Notes: generated from the letters alone by a model not told the origin. A stretch of 64,000 bases of DNA from Camellia lanceoleosa (GCA_025200525.1 CM045762.1:86184717-86248716); one strand, 5' to 3'. Counted from the stretch's first letter, positions 46,439-60,239 are shown. Translations and numbers: made by a program.

Positions 46439-46841
46439 GGGAGCAGCTTGCCTCAAGTTTTTAATCGGATTGGACGGTGCTGTTCGGTCTGTGAGAATCC
46501 ACCACGGGTCATGTTTTGATAATTCGAACCGTTCAAAGTGTAAGACTTGTTGAGTACTATATGCTTGTAAAAAAATCATGTTGATCGGATATCGATAGTT
46601 ATGTGATCAAATCAGTTTTGTATAAAAAAAAAATGGATGGTGAACAATTTAATGGTTGACAAAAAACTAATAAGATGAGATAGTTATCGATATCCGATCA
46701 ACGTGATTTTTTACAGGCATATAGTACTCGACGAATTTTATACATTGAACGGTTCGGATTATCAAAACGAGACCCATGGTGGACTCCCACCAGCCGAACA
46801 ACACCGTCCAATCCGATTAAAGACCGGAGGCAAGCTGCCCC
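46439..46841. mobile_element. Mutator-type foldback element, 403 bp
   Basis: Exact 9-bp AAATAATAT duplications flank it (46430-46438, 46842-46850), which is diagnostic of Mutator-like elements. Its two arms of about 180 bp are inverted repeats: GGGAGCAGCTTGCCTC, then AATCGGATTGGACGGTG, ATAATTCGAACCGTTCAA and TTGATCGGATATCGATA, each matched on the complement. The loop is about 40 bp. It has no gene. Confidence 0.95.
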
Positions 46842-46850
46842 AAATAATAT

Positions 46851-48850
46851 AACATGTTAGCACTATACAAACCCAAAGTGAAACAAATTATTACAAAATA
46901 TTTTAGTCAAAAAATTATTATAAATTTTAAAAAAAAAATTCAACTAATACAAAAAAGTAAAAAAGATATCTTCTCGTTTACTTTTTGCATGTGTGTGTGT
47001 TTTTTTTTTTTTTTTAAGAATTCAAACAATCATTTCCAAATGTATTAATTTTTTTTCTCATATTTTTATCAAAAATTATTGAAAAAAAATTACTTCCCAA
47101 ATGAGTTCTAAGATAACATGAAAAAAAAATAAAGGAGTTGAATCGGTGTTGACAAAATTTTGACCCATATATGGACTTACATGAGTAGGTCTATCCTAAC
47201 AATTAGGAACCTCTCCCTCTCATACCACAGGGTTGATCGATTAAATTGATGATGAATGTGATGTGAGTAATCTACCAAATCTGCAATGCAATTTAATACA
47301 TGAATTTGATTAAATCAAGGTCCAGACTTTGCATATTTATATTCAGATCGTTAAATTGAACGCGATCTCATAAATTCATGTTGACACACAAAGGGCTAAA
47401 GTTTGAATGGCTATAGTAGTGATAGTTACCATCTTTTGTCCATCCCAAAGAAGGGATCAATTTCTTAAAATTAGCTTATATCTCCTTCATTATCAAGTAT
47501 CATTCAGAAAAATAGGGCAAGTTTGCAAATATTTCATCATCATAATTTGCAACAGTTCATTTCATTGATCAATTGTCTGTTTTTAGGCTCTTCTAATTAA
47601 TTGATTATTAAACCAAGGTTGTGTGGACAATTATTTGGTGTGGATTAGGTCCTTTTTGTATCGTTGCAATGCTTTTCACTTTACTGGATTTATTTACATT
47701 ATCGGAATAGATAAGTTTTGTAGCATTTTAACTTGATCCGCTGATGGAGTGGTTTGCACATTCTTAATGTTGTTTGAAAAACACAGGAGCTCTGCTAAAA
47801 TTCATACCAAAATTATTAACTTTTAACTAAATTCATTTGTTTAGTCTCCCAATTGATCCATGCACTAATATCATCTATCTTCATCATAACATCTAGCTGG
47901 GTATTCCTCAGAATTAAAATTCAAGAGTAAACTCCAATAATCAACGCAAAATACATACTACATAACACTAGTGAAAGAATATAAGATTATAACAGAAATT
48001 GAACTTCAAATCATCGCTCAAAAAAATAGTGGGCATGATAGGAGGCTCTAACCCTCTAACCTCAGAAGGCTAGAGCACCCAGTGTCCATCACACACTAAA
48101 ATTATTACACATAGCCCAGTAAGACCTGCATTTAATCTTTATTTCGCAGAAGAGAAATTAACACAAAGGAGTCTGAGAACAGAACAGCTGAATGAAACCA
48201 CCTCCGGTTACCCAACCTCAGACCCATAATAAGCAGCCCAATATATTCCCCGCCAACAATGTATCCAATGCTACAACCACTTCAAAACTTGCAGCTATCA
48301 TGCTACTCTCATTGTGACCCGAAAGCCTAGCAGCACCTGTTATCATAAAAACAAACATGTATTGCATGCTTTAAAACTAGTCAAATAACCTTCAACACCA
48401 AAAAGGAAGCACAAATCCATAAAACAGAAATAAATAAAGAAAGAAACATACAATTTCTGAATCCTGGAGGACTAAATGCGCTCATAGGCAACCACAAATT
48501 CATACAATCAGCACAAAGTAATCATTAGGCATTTTATGCTTCAAAGGCCATTTGAAAGCAAAACCCATTTGAATAGACAATCTTAGAGATCTCAGGTTCA
48601 AAACAATAAATGGTTTACGTTGTTCAAATATAATCACGTTGAAAAAAAAAAAATGAACAATTTGTGGTGCTAGTATATGAATTAGCTGACGGTTAGACAC
48701 GCTGATCACGACATGGTTACCATTCAGTAACTAAAATCGGTATTTATGCACTACTGATGAAACTATGAGAGGCAATGAGAGCAATAAAAGCTAAAGACGT
48801 AGTCAATGATATTGAAATGGATGCACAAGTGTGAAACTAAAACATGTACT
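46851..48850. other. Gene-poor spacer
   Basis: No gene that I can name. One minus-strand stretch at about 48220-48338 looks exon-like: an AG border before 48338 and a frame AARLSGHNESSMIAASFEVV that ends in a hydrophobic tail and a stop. Its identity is unknown. It may be one more piece of the gene-fragment mosaic that follows. Confidence 0.4.
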
Positions 48851-49135
48851 CACTGCAGGAATTTTCAGAATTTGCGACGTTTAAAAAACGCCACTATAAG
48901 TCTTCAAAATGCCGTTAAAGGCTAAACGTTCATAACTTTCGTTGGAGATACGGCCACCGTCTTAGGTATACGATGTTTACAAAACGTCGCTAATGACTTT
49001 AACGGGCGTTTTTTAAAACGTCATAAATTCTCATAAATTTCATTATGTGAAACCGTCACAGTCAAACGCTAATGTCATATGACGACATTTACTGACGTTT
49101 TTTTAAAAAAACGCTATCTTTTCTCCTTTTGAAAT
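48851..49135 (+). mobile_element. CACTA-like terminal region
   Basis: It starts CACTGCAGGAATTTTCAGAA, close to the CACTRCAAGAAA ends of plant CACTA (En/Spm) elements. It is followed by clustered GACGTTT...AAAACGTC boxes in both orientations (about eight within 270 bp), the usual subterminal structure. If it is a left end, the element extends to the right, over the gene fragments at 49827-52693. I did not find the right end, so the element may be truncated. Confidence 0.5.
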
Positions 49136-49826
49136 ATATATATATAGCACTGCAATTTACACTGCTATTTATATAAAAAGAAAATGTATAATTTCAATTG
49201 CACTAAATCTGCAAAATAAAGCTTCCAAAAAAAAAACAAAAAAAAAAAATTGCAAAATAAGGATTCAATTTTTAAATTGCACTATTGGCTAAATAAAATC
49301 AAATCTGAAAGTCAAGTATTCTATACACGAGCAAATAAGCTAACCTTAATACTAATGTCAATTGATGGGGGTGGGCCATAATTGCAAACCTGATACATAA
49401 AATTTGAAGTAAATAATAGATCAGAACAATTAAAATCCTAATTCACAATGTTCATGAACCACCAAGAAATAATAAAATTGTAACATGTAGTAATGAAATA
49501 TAACTGAAACAAAATGAATAGGCAACAAGATCTTATTTATTGACCCAGAAAATATACACAAAGTTATTGTGAACTAGATGAAACAAAAATTTTGAACCAA
49601 GCATGACTTGTGCACAAGCCAATGGATCCAACCGAAGTCACAGTTTGATATAAAAATAAATAATAAAAAAAAAACCTCCCAAATGATATATTGCAATGCA
49701 ACACAGATTAACAAAATAAGGAAGTAATAATATTTACACCTTTATGTGAAGGAAATAGGGCTATAGTAATTAGTAATGCAGTGGAACTTACTAATTGATG
49801 ACTCAACTAGGCCCTGACCCAACTGC

Positions 49827-49961
49827 TTAAGGCCAGTGAGATAAAACCTCCTTTCTCCATTTAGTTGCTTTGGATCCCGTTTTTGGTAAGTCCTTTGGCA
49901 AATGTTGAAGGTTGAACTTTACCATTCCACCCGAAACAATCATTTTTTGTGGACTAGACCT
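49827..49961 (-). pseudogene. Unidentified exon-like fragment
   Basis: An AG acceptor precedes 49961 after a T-rich tract. The frame reads SSPQKMIVSGGMVKFN, then LPKDLPKTGSKATKWRKEVL, and stops at 49827. It is well conserved in appearance (basic, no low complexity) but I do not recognise the family. It lies 136 bp downstream of the RHF2A fragment on the same strand. The splice phases do not join the two without a stop. Confidence 0.4.
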
Positions 49962-50096
49962 CTGAAAAAGTAAAAAAGCAGCACACTTAGACTCTGGTTC
50001 AGAAAGTGGAACAGAATAATAATACAAAAATTATGAATTAATAAAAAATAGTTAAACTCAGCGTTCAAACGTTGATCAACCAAATTATGAATTAAC

Positions 50097-50387
50097 CTAC
50101 ATGCTGTAATTCAAAATTGCCAAGGGTAGGATGATGGAATATTGTGGAATTTCTTGAAGGATTAAACCTAAAGCTCCTCTCCCGTTCCACAGCTTCAAGC
50201 AATTCCTGACTGCCACAACAAAGAAAATAGGATATTATATAAGAGACTAACAGCAAGAATATACTATAAGAAAGTGATGGCAAATATAAAATTAAAATTA
50301 CTATAGAGAGAAGCCAGAATGAACCTGGAAGGATCCTTCAGGCTAATGGATTGCCAACAAATTAGACAGTTAGAGCTTCTTTGGCAC
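50097..50387 (-). pseudogene. RHF2A: RHF2A-type RING E3 ligase, two-exon fragment
   Basis: RHF proteins are plant RING-H2 ubiquitin ligases. Exon 1 of the fragment (50387 to 50325) reads CQRSSNCLICWQSISLKDPS, the last Cys pair of the RING and the conserved tail. It splices in frame (AG before, GT after) to exon 2 (50209 to 50097): QELLEAVERERSFRFNPSR, then STIFHHPTLGNFELQH. The family normally continues LPVG after QH, and here it diverges at once, marking the break. The first half of the RING and the C-terminal half are absent. Confidence 0.8.
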
Positions 50388-51395
<1,008 letters not shown>

Positions 51396-52198
51396 CTACA
51401 AGTCATAAGAAATGGGGAAAAAAAGTAATCGCTCAATGACTCTGCCAAGGATCAAAACATTAGGGCTGTGCTTGAATAAAGGATTTGAGGAGTGCTTTGG
51501 GGAGAGAAAGGGAAAAGCAAGAAATAGAAGCTTCTTTTTTTTTTATTCCTCTTTGGTGTGCACACTTGTTAGCAAGACATATTGAAGTTAGGAACTTGGG
51601 ATATAGGTTATCTGGAATGAGTTGGAACTAATGCTTGCAGTTATAAAGCAGATTCACAGAGATCAACTACATGAACAAAAACAAACAAGACCAGATTTAC
51701 AAATCAATATTGAATAATATTAAACAATAACACCGATGATCTCACACCCCCACAATATAACTGTATGTCCCCCAAGTTCCACAACCAAAAGAACACCTCA
51801 ATCACAACCATTACAAAACTCACACACATGTACAATAAGTCAAATTCAAAGCAAAACTCTACATCTGTCTCTTACTCTTTTTCTAACAGCTAATATAAGC
51901 TCAAAGAAAACCTAAAAAATAACCAGCAATATGAGTATGATTTATATCCACCTAATTTGTCCACTCTAAGCTAAACAGAACTATAAAGCAATAAATTCAT
52001 ACCACTTATATAGTGTAACATTCCGTGAATTCTTCTTATTTCCAACATCTTTTTATATGATCAAAAGACAATCAGTCCAAACCCAGTTCATCCAACAGAC
52101 TATCATGATTTCTCTAATTCGAAACCCATTTTGGAATTTCATCGAACAGGTTATCCGCATACTCTTACCATAGCCAATTCATATAACAATTATATAGC

Positions 52199-52234
<36 letters not shown>

Positions 52235-52435
52235 AGCGAGGGTAAAAGAGAAAAGGGGGCTGATGGTGGTTATTGACGGTGGAGGAGGAATCTATATTAA
52301 ACATAATGGCGGTGGGTGCGTCGATTTGGGGCTGGGTATGTGTGAAGGTATGCGAATGGAAGAAGACAGAGAGAGGGTGAAATAGAGAGGACATACCCGG
52401 GGTAATGCTCCAATGGTGGATCGACGGTGGTGCTC
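51396..52435. other. Spacer, no recognisable exon
   Basis: No gene named. A (TA)n(GA)n microsatellite lies at 52198-52234. A poly(T) run lies at 51534-51544. Confidence 0.5.
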
Positions 52436-52693
52436 CTATGCGATGGCGGTGATGATCTTATCGGGAGTCACGACTGCAACAACAACCGTTGATCTAACTG
52501 TGTTGCACTCCGGCATTTGGAGCTCGCACCAACAATCGGCGCGCAGAACGCTGTCGTTCCATGCAATCATCTCATTGTCCATGCGATTAAAGCTTCTCTC
52601 CATCACGATCTTCCACTCCTCTGTACTCGAATCCTTCTTCTCTATCTCTTCCTTTACAAGTTCATGTAACCGATCTCTACACTTCATTCCCAC
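52436..52693 (-). pseudogene. Clade A PP2C phosphatase, exon fragment
   Basis: Clade A PP2Cs act in abscisic acid signalling. The frame opens at an AG border at 52693: GMKCRDRLHELVKEEIEKKD, then EEWKIVMERSFNRMDNE, CWCELQMPECNTV, and STVVVAVVTPDKI. This is the region before the conserved NCGDSRAVL. The Gly of the family's AVGS is lost here (VRST). The sequence leaves the family after DKI and reaches a TAG at 52436. Both the DGHG exon and the second catalytic half are missing. Confidence 0.85.
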
Positions 52694-52795
52694 CTACAAA
52701 GAAATCAAACACCGATTAACACTTGTTAATGAAAAACAAAATAAAATGACTTGCTTGAAAGCTTGTTAATCAGCAGATCTAACAACATGCGAGAG

Positions 52796-52820
52796 AGATC
52801 AGATCAGATCAGATCAGATC
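52796..52820. repeat. (AGATC)n microsatellite
   Basis: Five tandem AGATC units, followed by decayed copies to about 52848. Confidence 0.9.
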
Positions 52821-53011
52821 GAGTTCGGATTTGATCAGATTAGATCGACTTTCTTGTTCGATTTCTTACAGACTAGTGAACTAAGGTCTGCTTTGATGAG
52901 TATACAAACATATAATATACTTACTGAACAATAATATGACCTTTTAAAGTAAAGCAATTGTTCTTTATGAATAACTCAAACATTTACAAATTTTTTGAAA
53001 AAAAAAAGCAC

Positions 53012-56000
53012 TTACAGAATGATTTTTGCAATATGTGCTATCTTATACCAATCCTCCCCCTTTTCTTTTTGACATCGCCTTACCAATTCAGGACCGCATC
53101 TATCAATGCTCAAAGTTTGGAGGTTGGTTAGCCTTTGAAAGCCCGGTGGAAGTGATGGAATCTTGGGACAGTCACTAATGTACAACGATTGAAGTGACGT
53201 AAGGTTTCCCAACCATTCAGGCAGTGATGTGAGCTCTGGATAACTAGAAATAGATAGACATTCAAGTGCAGGGACATGTTTCAATGCTTTAGGCAAAGTC
53301 TTCAACCCTGCAATATAAAGGCGTCGAAGAGAAACAAGATGTTTAATGCTGTCTGGCAAAGTCACTAGCTTGGGACACTCATAAACATACAATTTCTCCA
53401 AGGCAGTGAGGTGTCCCAAACTCTCACATAAATAACTCAGATTATAGCAGTGGCCAATCGTCAGACGTTGGAGAGACTTTAGGCTTCGTAGCCCGTGATC
53501 TGGCAAAGACTCAATCTCTTGACAAGCCCAGATACTCAGTGACTTCAAAGAGACAAGGCTTTCCAAGTTTGTAGGTAGCACTTTAAGTTGGCTAAAGTTT
53601 TCAATTTCTAGAGATTCAAGAACAGTTAGGTTTTGCAACATCTCTTCTGGAAAAGAAATCATGTCCCCGCCACGAACTGAAAGGGTAGCGAGATGATTAA
53701 GATTTGCGATTGAACTTAGTACCACGCTGCTGGAACTTGAGACTTCCAAGAGTTTTGGTGATGAAAGACGCGGCAACGTCAACTTTGGGCAATTATGGAT
53801 GTTTATCTGGGGAAGACAAGGGAGTAGCTCTCTTCCTTCCTCCCTTGACAACCCTACCAAATTTGGCAACTTAGAAATACAGAGTACTTCCAAAGCTGGA
53901 AATCCTCTAACTGGGCTTCCGCCAGGGAAGTAATTGTCAATGTACTCCACATAATCCATTTCGAAAATATCAAGTCGTCGCAGGGAAGGCAACTGTCCAA
54001 ACGCTGGAAGTACTAAACAGTTTCTGCAGCTACGTAGTTCAATAGAAACTATGTTTTTAAAAATTGAATCCCCCATCCAAAGTGGGAAGTGGGCACCTCT
54101 GTAATTGTCTATGAACAACTCTTCAACATTTGGGTGAGGTTCCAGGGATTCAAGTAGTTGTTCAACATTTGCTTGTGATTCTGATTCACTGTTATGTCCC
54201 CATGATAACTTCAATTTTCGGAGGTTCTGTTTCCCGACCAAATTGGCTTCTTTGGCATCCATTGAGTTTCTCACTCTCTCAAGGTGACGGACACACAATT
54301 CTCCCCCAAGATCTAAGCATTGCAATTCACCTACCCGATGACCTCTACTCTTACCCACGACAAAAAAACTTAATGTCCTCAGGAGAGTTAAATGCCCAAG
54401 CTTTGGAGGCATGTCCTGTATTTTGCTACAATGTTTCAAATAAAGATGCCGGAGACTTCTTAGGGATTTCATGTTCTTGGGCAGCCTCTGAAGCTCATGA
54501 CAGTAATTCAGGTTCAAAGTCTGCAAATTGTGAAGGCTACAAATTGACTTTGGTAGTGTACGAATGAGAGTACTAGAAAGGTTCAAGTACCCTAAATGTT
54601 TTAACTTACCAATTGAAGATGACAACTATTAGACCAAGTGTTTGGTTGTTTATATTGTAAAAGAATTGTATGTAAGGATTCAACTCTATATAATGCTCTA
54701 GGAAAGACACCTACGCGCTTATAGTCAGCAACCAGTGTAACATGATGAATTCTTTGCGCTGATATATTCTTTGAGCTTTCAGCCTCCATCATATGACATT
54801 CATCTTCCATAACAGATTGGGCAAGATCGTGCATAAGATCATGAATTTTGAAAATAATGTTGCCAAATGGATCTTTGTCCACATCTTGAAAAAAAGATCT
54901 CCAATATAACTCATTCCATATACCATTACCAATATCTTCTAACTCCGATTTTCCGTTGGATGAAATAAAGCCATTAGCCATCCAAAGATGAATAAGTTTC
55001 TCCTTTTCAATTTCAGAACCTTTTAGAAAAATGGCACAGTAAGCAAAACACCGTCTCAATTCCAATGGAAGGTTATAGTAACTTAATCTTAAGAGAGGCA
55101 AGATGGAATTTTTGTCTTGGGGTAAGTTCCAAATTTCACTTTCTTGAACAGAATGCCAATCTGTTTCCTCACTTTTGAAGCGCATTAGCCCTCCAAGGGC
55201 CTTCGCAGCTAAAGGCACACCCCCACACTTCTTCACTATCTCCTTCCCAATGGCCACAAGGTTTGGATGCTCTTCATTCCCGTGTCCAAATGCCCGTTGT
55301 TTGAACAACAACCACCAATCTTCTTCAGACAAAAATGACAAGTGATGTGCTGGAACAGTTCCCATAATTGATGCCACCTTTGCAACACGAGTAGTAACGA
55401 TAATGGATGCACCTTTTGATCCACATGCTAGTAAATACTTTAGCCCATCCCAGTTGTCTTGATCTTCGTCCCACACATCATCTAATACAAGCAAATATCT
55501 TTTCCCATTTAGCATCTCTCGAAGCTTTTTCTGCAAAGAATCTAGGTTTGAGGCTTCACAGGTTCTCTCAGATATGGATTCAATTATTGCTTTTATCACC
55601 CTTTTCACATCAAAATCCTGAGAAACATAAACCCAAATTTTAGGCTCAAAGTGGCACTCTACCCTCTCATCGTTGAAGACCATTTGGGCAAGCGTGGACT
55701 TTCCTAGCCCCCCCATGCCAATTATAGGGTAGACAGAAACATCCTGGCAATCACATATATTCTCAACCAACATTTTGACAATTTTTTCTTTATCTTCTTC
55801 TCTTCCATACAGTTGTGGTTGAGTTAGAGCAGAGCTGGTTTCACGTCTTTCAGTCAATTCAACTCGCTTCTCCACAACCACCTCACGTAAATGAAACTTC
55901 ATCCGCTCTTCAGCAATTGCGTTTAAGTTCTCTATGGTGTCTTTCATCCTATTCCCTATCTTGTGACGGAACAGAATGTTCTCAACAGGATAAAAAGTCA

Positions 56001-56307
56001 ATAAGGAAGTGCTTATTACCTTCTTTAGAGAACTAGAACTCAGCATTTTTTATTTGTATTGGAGGGCTTCGCAGTTATCCAAGATGTCTTCTACTTCATA
56101 GGCTGCATCATTGAGTTTTCTCAACCAATTTTGTATTGCTTTTTCTCTGAATTGTTTTTGTTCTGCATCCTCCAGGACAGCCTGGATGGTGGTGAGAGTG
56201 CTTGAAAGCTTTTTCATCTCCTTGTCAACACCCCAAAGCAAGCCCACCTCCTTTTGAATCAAGGAGTTGAGATTCTGAAGCACAAATGGTAGAAACGATG
56301 CAGCCAT
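53012..56307 (-). pseudogene. CC-NB-ARC-LRR resistance gene (RGA type), with stop and frameshift
   Basis: Intracellular immune receptor family. The start is at 56307. The CC domain reads [20 protein letters not shown] ... YEVEDILD, and an in-frame TAA follows at codon 86 (56052-56050). The frame then continues from 56046 for 481 residues: P-loop GMGGLGKST (110-118), [17 protein letters not shown], kinase 2 [11 protein letters not shown] (185-195), [28 protein letters not shown] (274-286), [13 protein letters not shown], and MHDL (405-408). It stops at 54601. The LRR domain resumes in another frame ([19 protein letters not shown]) for about 530 residues and ends CQKEKGEDWYKIAHI. Roughly the first LRR is missing at the join. 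It is a single-exon gene. Confidence 0.95.
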
Positions 56308-57752
56308 GTTGACTTGCTATCTGGATTCAATTCAAGGAAAGCTCTCAAAATTGCAAATAATGTTTTGCCAAACTAAATGAGCCAAGTTGAGATGTATATC
56401 AGAATAAAGGTTTCATAACAATTGTGCAAAAATGAGGGAAGACTTGGAAAATGGGGGAAGACTATGGAAAATGACTCATTGCCTACTGATGAATTAAAAT
56501 AGTTGGTTAGTGTGTGCACTCTGTAACACCATGTCTAATCTTTCACTAATATTTTCATTAAATTTGATTTTAAATTTAAATAAAATATTTAATTTGATAT
56601 GATGAAAGTCTTTTTCAAAGTTTCCATCTTATTCCAAATTTTCTTTTTTTACCAAATTTGATGATTTTTTTTCTCCAAAGCTTTATCTTTTTAAATTTTT
56701 ATTAAATTTAAATTTGATGAAAGATTTGATAGTTCTCAATTTGATTAAAAAAAATGATTCGCGATGAACAGTGAATGAAAAAATTAGATAATTTTTGAGT
56801 ACTTTTTCATTAAATTTAAATTTAATAAAAGAAAAGATGAATGATTGAACATGCTCGTACACCCAAATTGATAGCCATTAGATCTCTTCAAAATAATCTA
56901 GAATAATCTAAACTTTTGAATAACTTATTGAGTAAAACTTATTACCTTTTGAACATTAACTTACAGGCCTCCCTGGATTTCTGTCATATTCCATTACTCC
57001 ACGATGTTCTCCTCTCTCTGCAAAACCTTCCCTTTCACCCCATCTGTTCACCTCACCACAATCCTTTCCCTCCCTCCCTCTCTATATTTCTCTCCCTCCT
57101 ACAATCCCTCGAAGACCTTCTCTACAAAATCTGATGTTTTATACTAGTACACGACTCATACGAGAGTGACAAATGGTTGAGAGTACAAAGTTTATTGATT
57201 TATTCCATCATTTTGGTGGATTAATTTTAAAACAGTTGATTCCTTGATTTATTAAATTGTTTATGTTTTAAAACATTAGATGAAATGAATCAAAGATTTT
57301 GAGCAATCATCTCCCAGTTAAGTGTTAGCTGTAAACTATGTTTCTATTTGATTTCTAGGTATAGATTTTGAATTCTAACTTCGATAGACATTTTCACTAA
57401 TAAATGTTGAGAACTTAAACCTACAGTTCTGCAAACCATGGATTTGATAGGTATGAGTTTACTGGTTAAGAAGAATGTTAGAGATTCACAATTTAAAACT
57501 CACAATGACACAATAAGAGAGTTGGACTTTACTAGTTAAGTTTGTAACAAATAAAAATTAACACGTAACATGTTATACCATCATGGATAAATTAGGAGAG
57601 ACTTTGTGGTTTACAACTACAATTGTTAATTGTAAGCACGTACATTGTTTTACAAGGTAGTTTGCATCCCATTAATTTCCATGATAACAGTTGTCCTGCT
57701 CTGCAGTTCATTTTTTTTCACTTACCTGAGAAAGAAATAAGCAATCTTTTAG
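56308..57752. other. Upstream region of the resistance gene, no gene
   Basis: No gene. At 56540-56850 there is a stretch rich in TTTAAATTTAATAAA and ACCAAATTTGATGA words, a decayed MITE-like element with inverted motifs (ATTTAAATTTGATG and CATTAAATTTAAATTT). A CCCTCCCTCCCTCT run lies at 57064-57075. Confidence 0.5.
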
Positions 57753-58218
57753 TATTGGAAAATTTGAATTTAAATTTACTTCAATGGTTGTGTCTCTTGA
57801 GATGGAAGGGTGTCTTTTTAAAGGATCACATAGAAGTTTATATATTCCATCTCCCTCACGTCATTTTATATAGGAAATTGTCATTTTCTTCTTCACTTTG
57901 CATTATTCTTCATATTTCCTAAGTCTAATTTTCCTATTAAGAGAGTACATGCACAGCAAAGTTCGCTAGGCTTGCAATAGTAGTGCTGCTAGTGCAAGAC
58001 ATTGATCGTTGTATCCTGAGAGATAGACGTCTATTGAATCCTAAGCACCGATGGGAGAACGAATCTGTCTTAACTCGATCAGGTTTTTTCTATTTATGTA
58101 TTGCAAGTTTTATCACGTTATTATGTTATTTTATTTCAGTTTTGGTTTTGCCCAAAAACCGTATACATATTTATAAATTATATTTTCTTTGTAGTTTGGT
58201 ACTATAATTTTTCTAATA
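57753..58218 (+). repeat. 5' LTR of the PP2C/PPR-carrying element
   Basis: 466 bp, colinear with 61961-62437. It lacks the segment ATCTTTCTGAAGAGTCAC and has an extra ATTTTATATAGG block relative to the other LTR. Confidence 0.9.
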
Positions 58219-58689
58219 ATCTTAAGACAGAATCGCGCTTGTTTATGGTTTTTGGTACAATATAACTGATATGCCTGATTTTTTCATAACTGGAATTTGA
58301 AAAGAAAAATCTGAGAAATGTTTCTTACTATTTGAAAAATCTGATTTTTTTTTTATTTTTTTAATTTTTTTATGGTCTTGATTGTTGCTTTTATGATCGA
58401 GAATTTATTACATACATGTGTGTGTGTGTGTTTGGGACATTGAAGGTTTCCAATATCTTGGGATGATGGCTTTTTAGCCAAAATCTGTAGTGTGGGTGGT
58501 CAAAAAAGTGATATAATCCACAATGAAGTAAATTAAATAATAAGAAGGGTGAAGTTCTTCCTCCATTTATTTTAATGGGTTACACATACCTCTCTTTATT
58601 TATTTCTCCACTGAAACACCACACCACACAACACAAAACAAAATCGAAATCGACTAATTCGAACGTTGCAGAGCCGCCACAGAGAAAGA

Positions 58690-59041
58690 AAAGTACTCTA
58701 CCGTTGCAATCTCGAACTCACCTATGTTCTCTCTATCAGGGCTTCGGCTACAGAAGCCTCCGAGCGGGCTTAATAGGGCTTCTAATGATTGTGCGGTTTC
58801 AACTTCGTCTTCGTCTTCTTCTCCGCGCTGTTGAAGAAGAGGCCGGCGAGGCTGGATAATTCCGAATTCGGGATGGGTTTTGGTGGTGGTTGTGTGGCGA
58901 CGCTGGTGGTGGGAGTGGAGAGGAGGGAGGTTGTGGAGGCTGAGAGTGATGGTTATTCGGTGTTTTGTAAGAGGGGAAGAATGGAAGCCATGGAAGTTAG
59001 GTTCTCGGTCCGCCTCAATCTCCAAGGAGATCCCAAACAGT
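58690..59041 (+). pseudogene. AP2C-type PP2C phosphatase, first-exon fragment
   Basis: AP2C phosphatases act on MAP kinases. The frame reads KYSTVAISNSPMFSLSGLRL, then QKPPSGLNRASND and a Ser run. A frameshift at about 58827 leads into LLKKRPARLDNSEFGMGFGG and REVVEAESDGYSVFCKRG, then EAMEVRFSVRLNLQGDPKQ. It ends at 59041 exactly where the family's first exon normally ends, before FGVYDGHGG. A 5' UTR-like CACAACACAAAAC stretch precedes it. The conserved EDR of REAMEDR is changed to EVR, so it is not active even locally. Confidence 0.85.
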
Positions 59042-59167
59042 GATGTGTTACTGCCTTTGAATCCATCCATCGTTGGAAACGGAGAAACCAATCGGCATGT
59101 TGGTACTTTGTTCAAAGGTGCCGTTTCATTTATCCCAAACTGTTTGAAACTTTTAGTTGGATCGTTA

Positions 59168-59397
59168 GGCCTCGTTTGGCAAATGTACTTTTTACTTAAA
59201 ATGTTAAAAAATTATTAAAAAAATTAAAAAGTCAACAATTCATATCAAAAGGTTAAAGATTTTCTTTTCTCTCTATTTTTTGCACATCTTTTCGTAAAAA
59301 ATCAAAAAGTCATCCCAAACATACTAATTTTTTTTACATCACATTTTAACTAAAAACTTAAAAAGTTACTTAAAAAAATCCGTTCCCAAATGAGACC
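59168..59397. mobile_element. MITE, 230 bp, inside the LTR element
   Basis: The left end GGCCTCGTTTGGCAAATGTA and the complement of the right end GGTCTCATTTGGGAACGG are inverted repeats with further ACTTTTTA/TTAAAAAGT matches. TTA precedes it and TTT follows, a possible 3-bp duplication as in Tourist-like elements. Confidence 0.6.
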
Positions 59398-59527
59398 TTT
59401 GAGTTTGGGTAAACTTTTTGAAAAGACAATTGGAAATGTTTCAAATTAAATTTTTTAATTTAAATTAAATATATAAATATGACGTGTTTGTGTGATATTT
59501 TTTTTTTAACAAACATAATTTGGTGAC

Positions 59528-60210
59528 ATGTCATATTGTGGTCCCAATCCCAACTGTGCTACCTATAACACTTTAATGTGGGGTTATCGCCTAATTAATA
59601 ATGTGATTAGAGCTCTCGATGTTTTTTCTACAATGGCGAATTCTGGTGTTATGCCAAATAGAGTTTCCTGTAACATTTTAGTACTTGCACTTTGCAAGAA
59701 AGAACTATTGGAGGTTGCAGGAAGCTTCTTAAAGAAAATTTAGATGAAAATTGAGACAAGGGAAGATCAAATTTAATCACTTCTACAATACTCATGGATG
59801 GTCACTTCAAGAATGGAGATATGATGCAGGCTCTTGTTTTTTGGGATAAGATGCTCCAAAGGGGCACCCAAATGGATGTTATCCTATAATGTTATAATTT
59901 ATGGATTTTGTTCAAGCCGAAACATGAAAATTTCATATAGTTACTTATCTGAAATATTTAAGAGTGGCCTGTTTTCACTTACAATACACTTATAAGTTCG
60001 CTTTGTAAGGAAGGAAAGATTGATGAGGCTTGTTATATCTACAGTGTTATGTCAAGAATGGGGTGGCTCCTGATCATATCTCATACAAAATGCTCATTCA
60101 AGGCCTCTATATTCAAGGGCATGTCATCGAGGCTAATGAGTTTCTTGTTCCTATAGTTAATCAGTTTAAGGAAAATCCACAAGTATTTGAATATATTTTG
60201 TGTAAGTTTC
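59528..60210 (+). pseudogene. Pentatricopeptide repeat (PPR) protein fragment
   Basis: PPR proteins bind organelle RNA through 35-residue helical repeats. The first frame (59528-59743) has two repeats: CATYNTLMWGYRLINNVIRA with LDVFSTMANSGVMPN, then VSCNILVLALCKKELLEVAG. Stops and frameshifts follow, with recognisable pieces (NVIIYGFCSSRNMK, then GVAPDHISYKMLIQGLYIQG ... EANEFL) to about 60210. It is about six decayed repeats of a longer family and has no start region. Confidence 0.8.
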
Positions 60211-60239
60211 AAGAATGTTTTAAAATTAAATTATGGTTT

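Noticed and set aside
49770..49790. TGCAGTG considered as the right end of the CACTA-like element
   Set aside because: No subterminal repeats lie inside it and no matching 3-bp duplication was seen.
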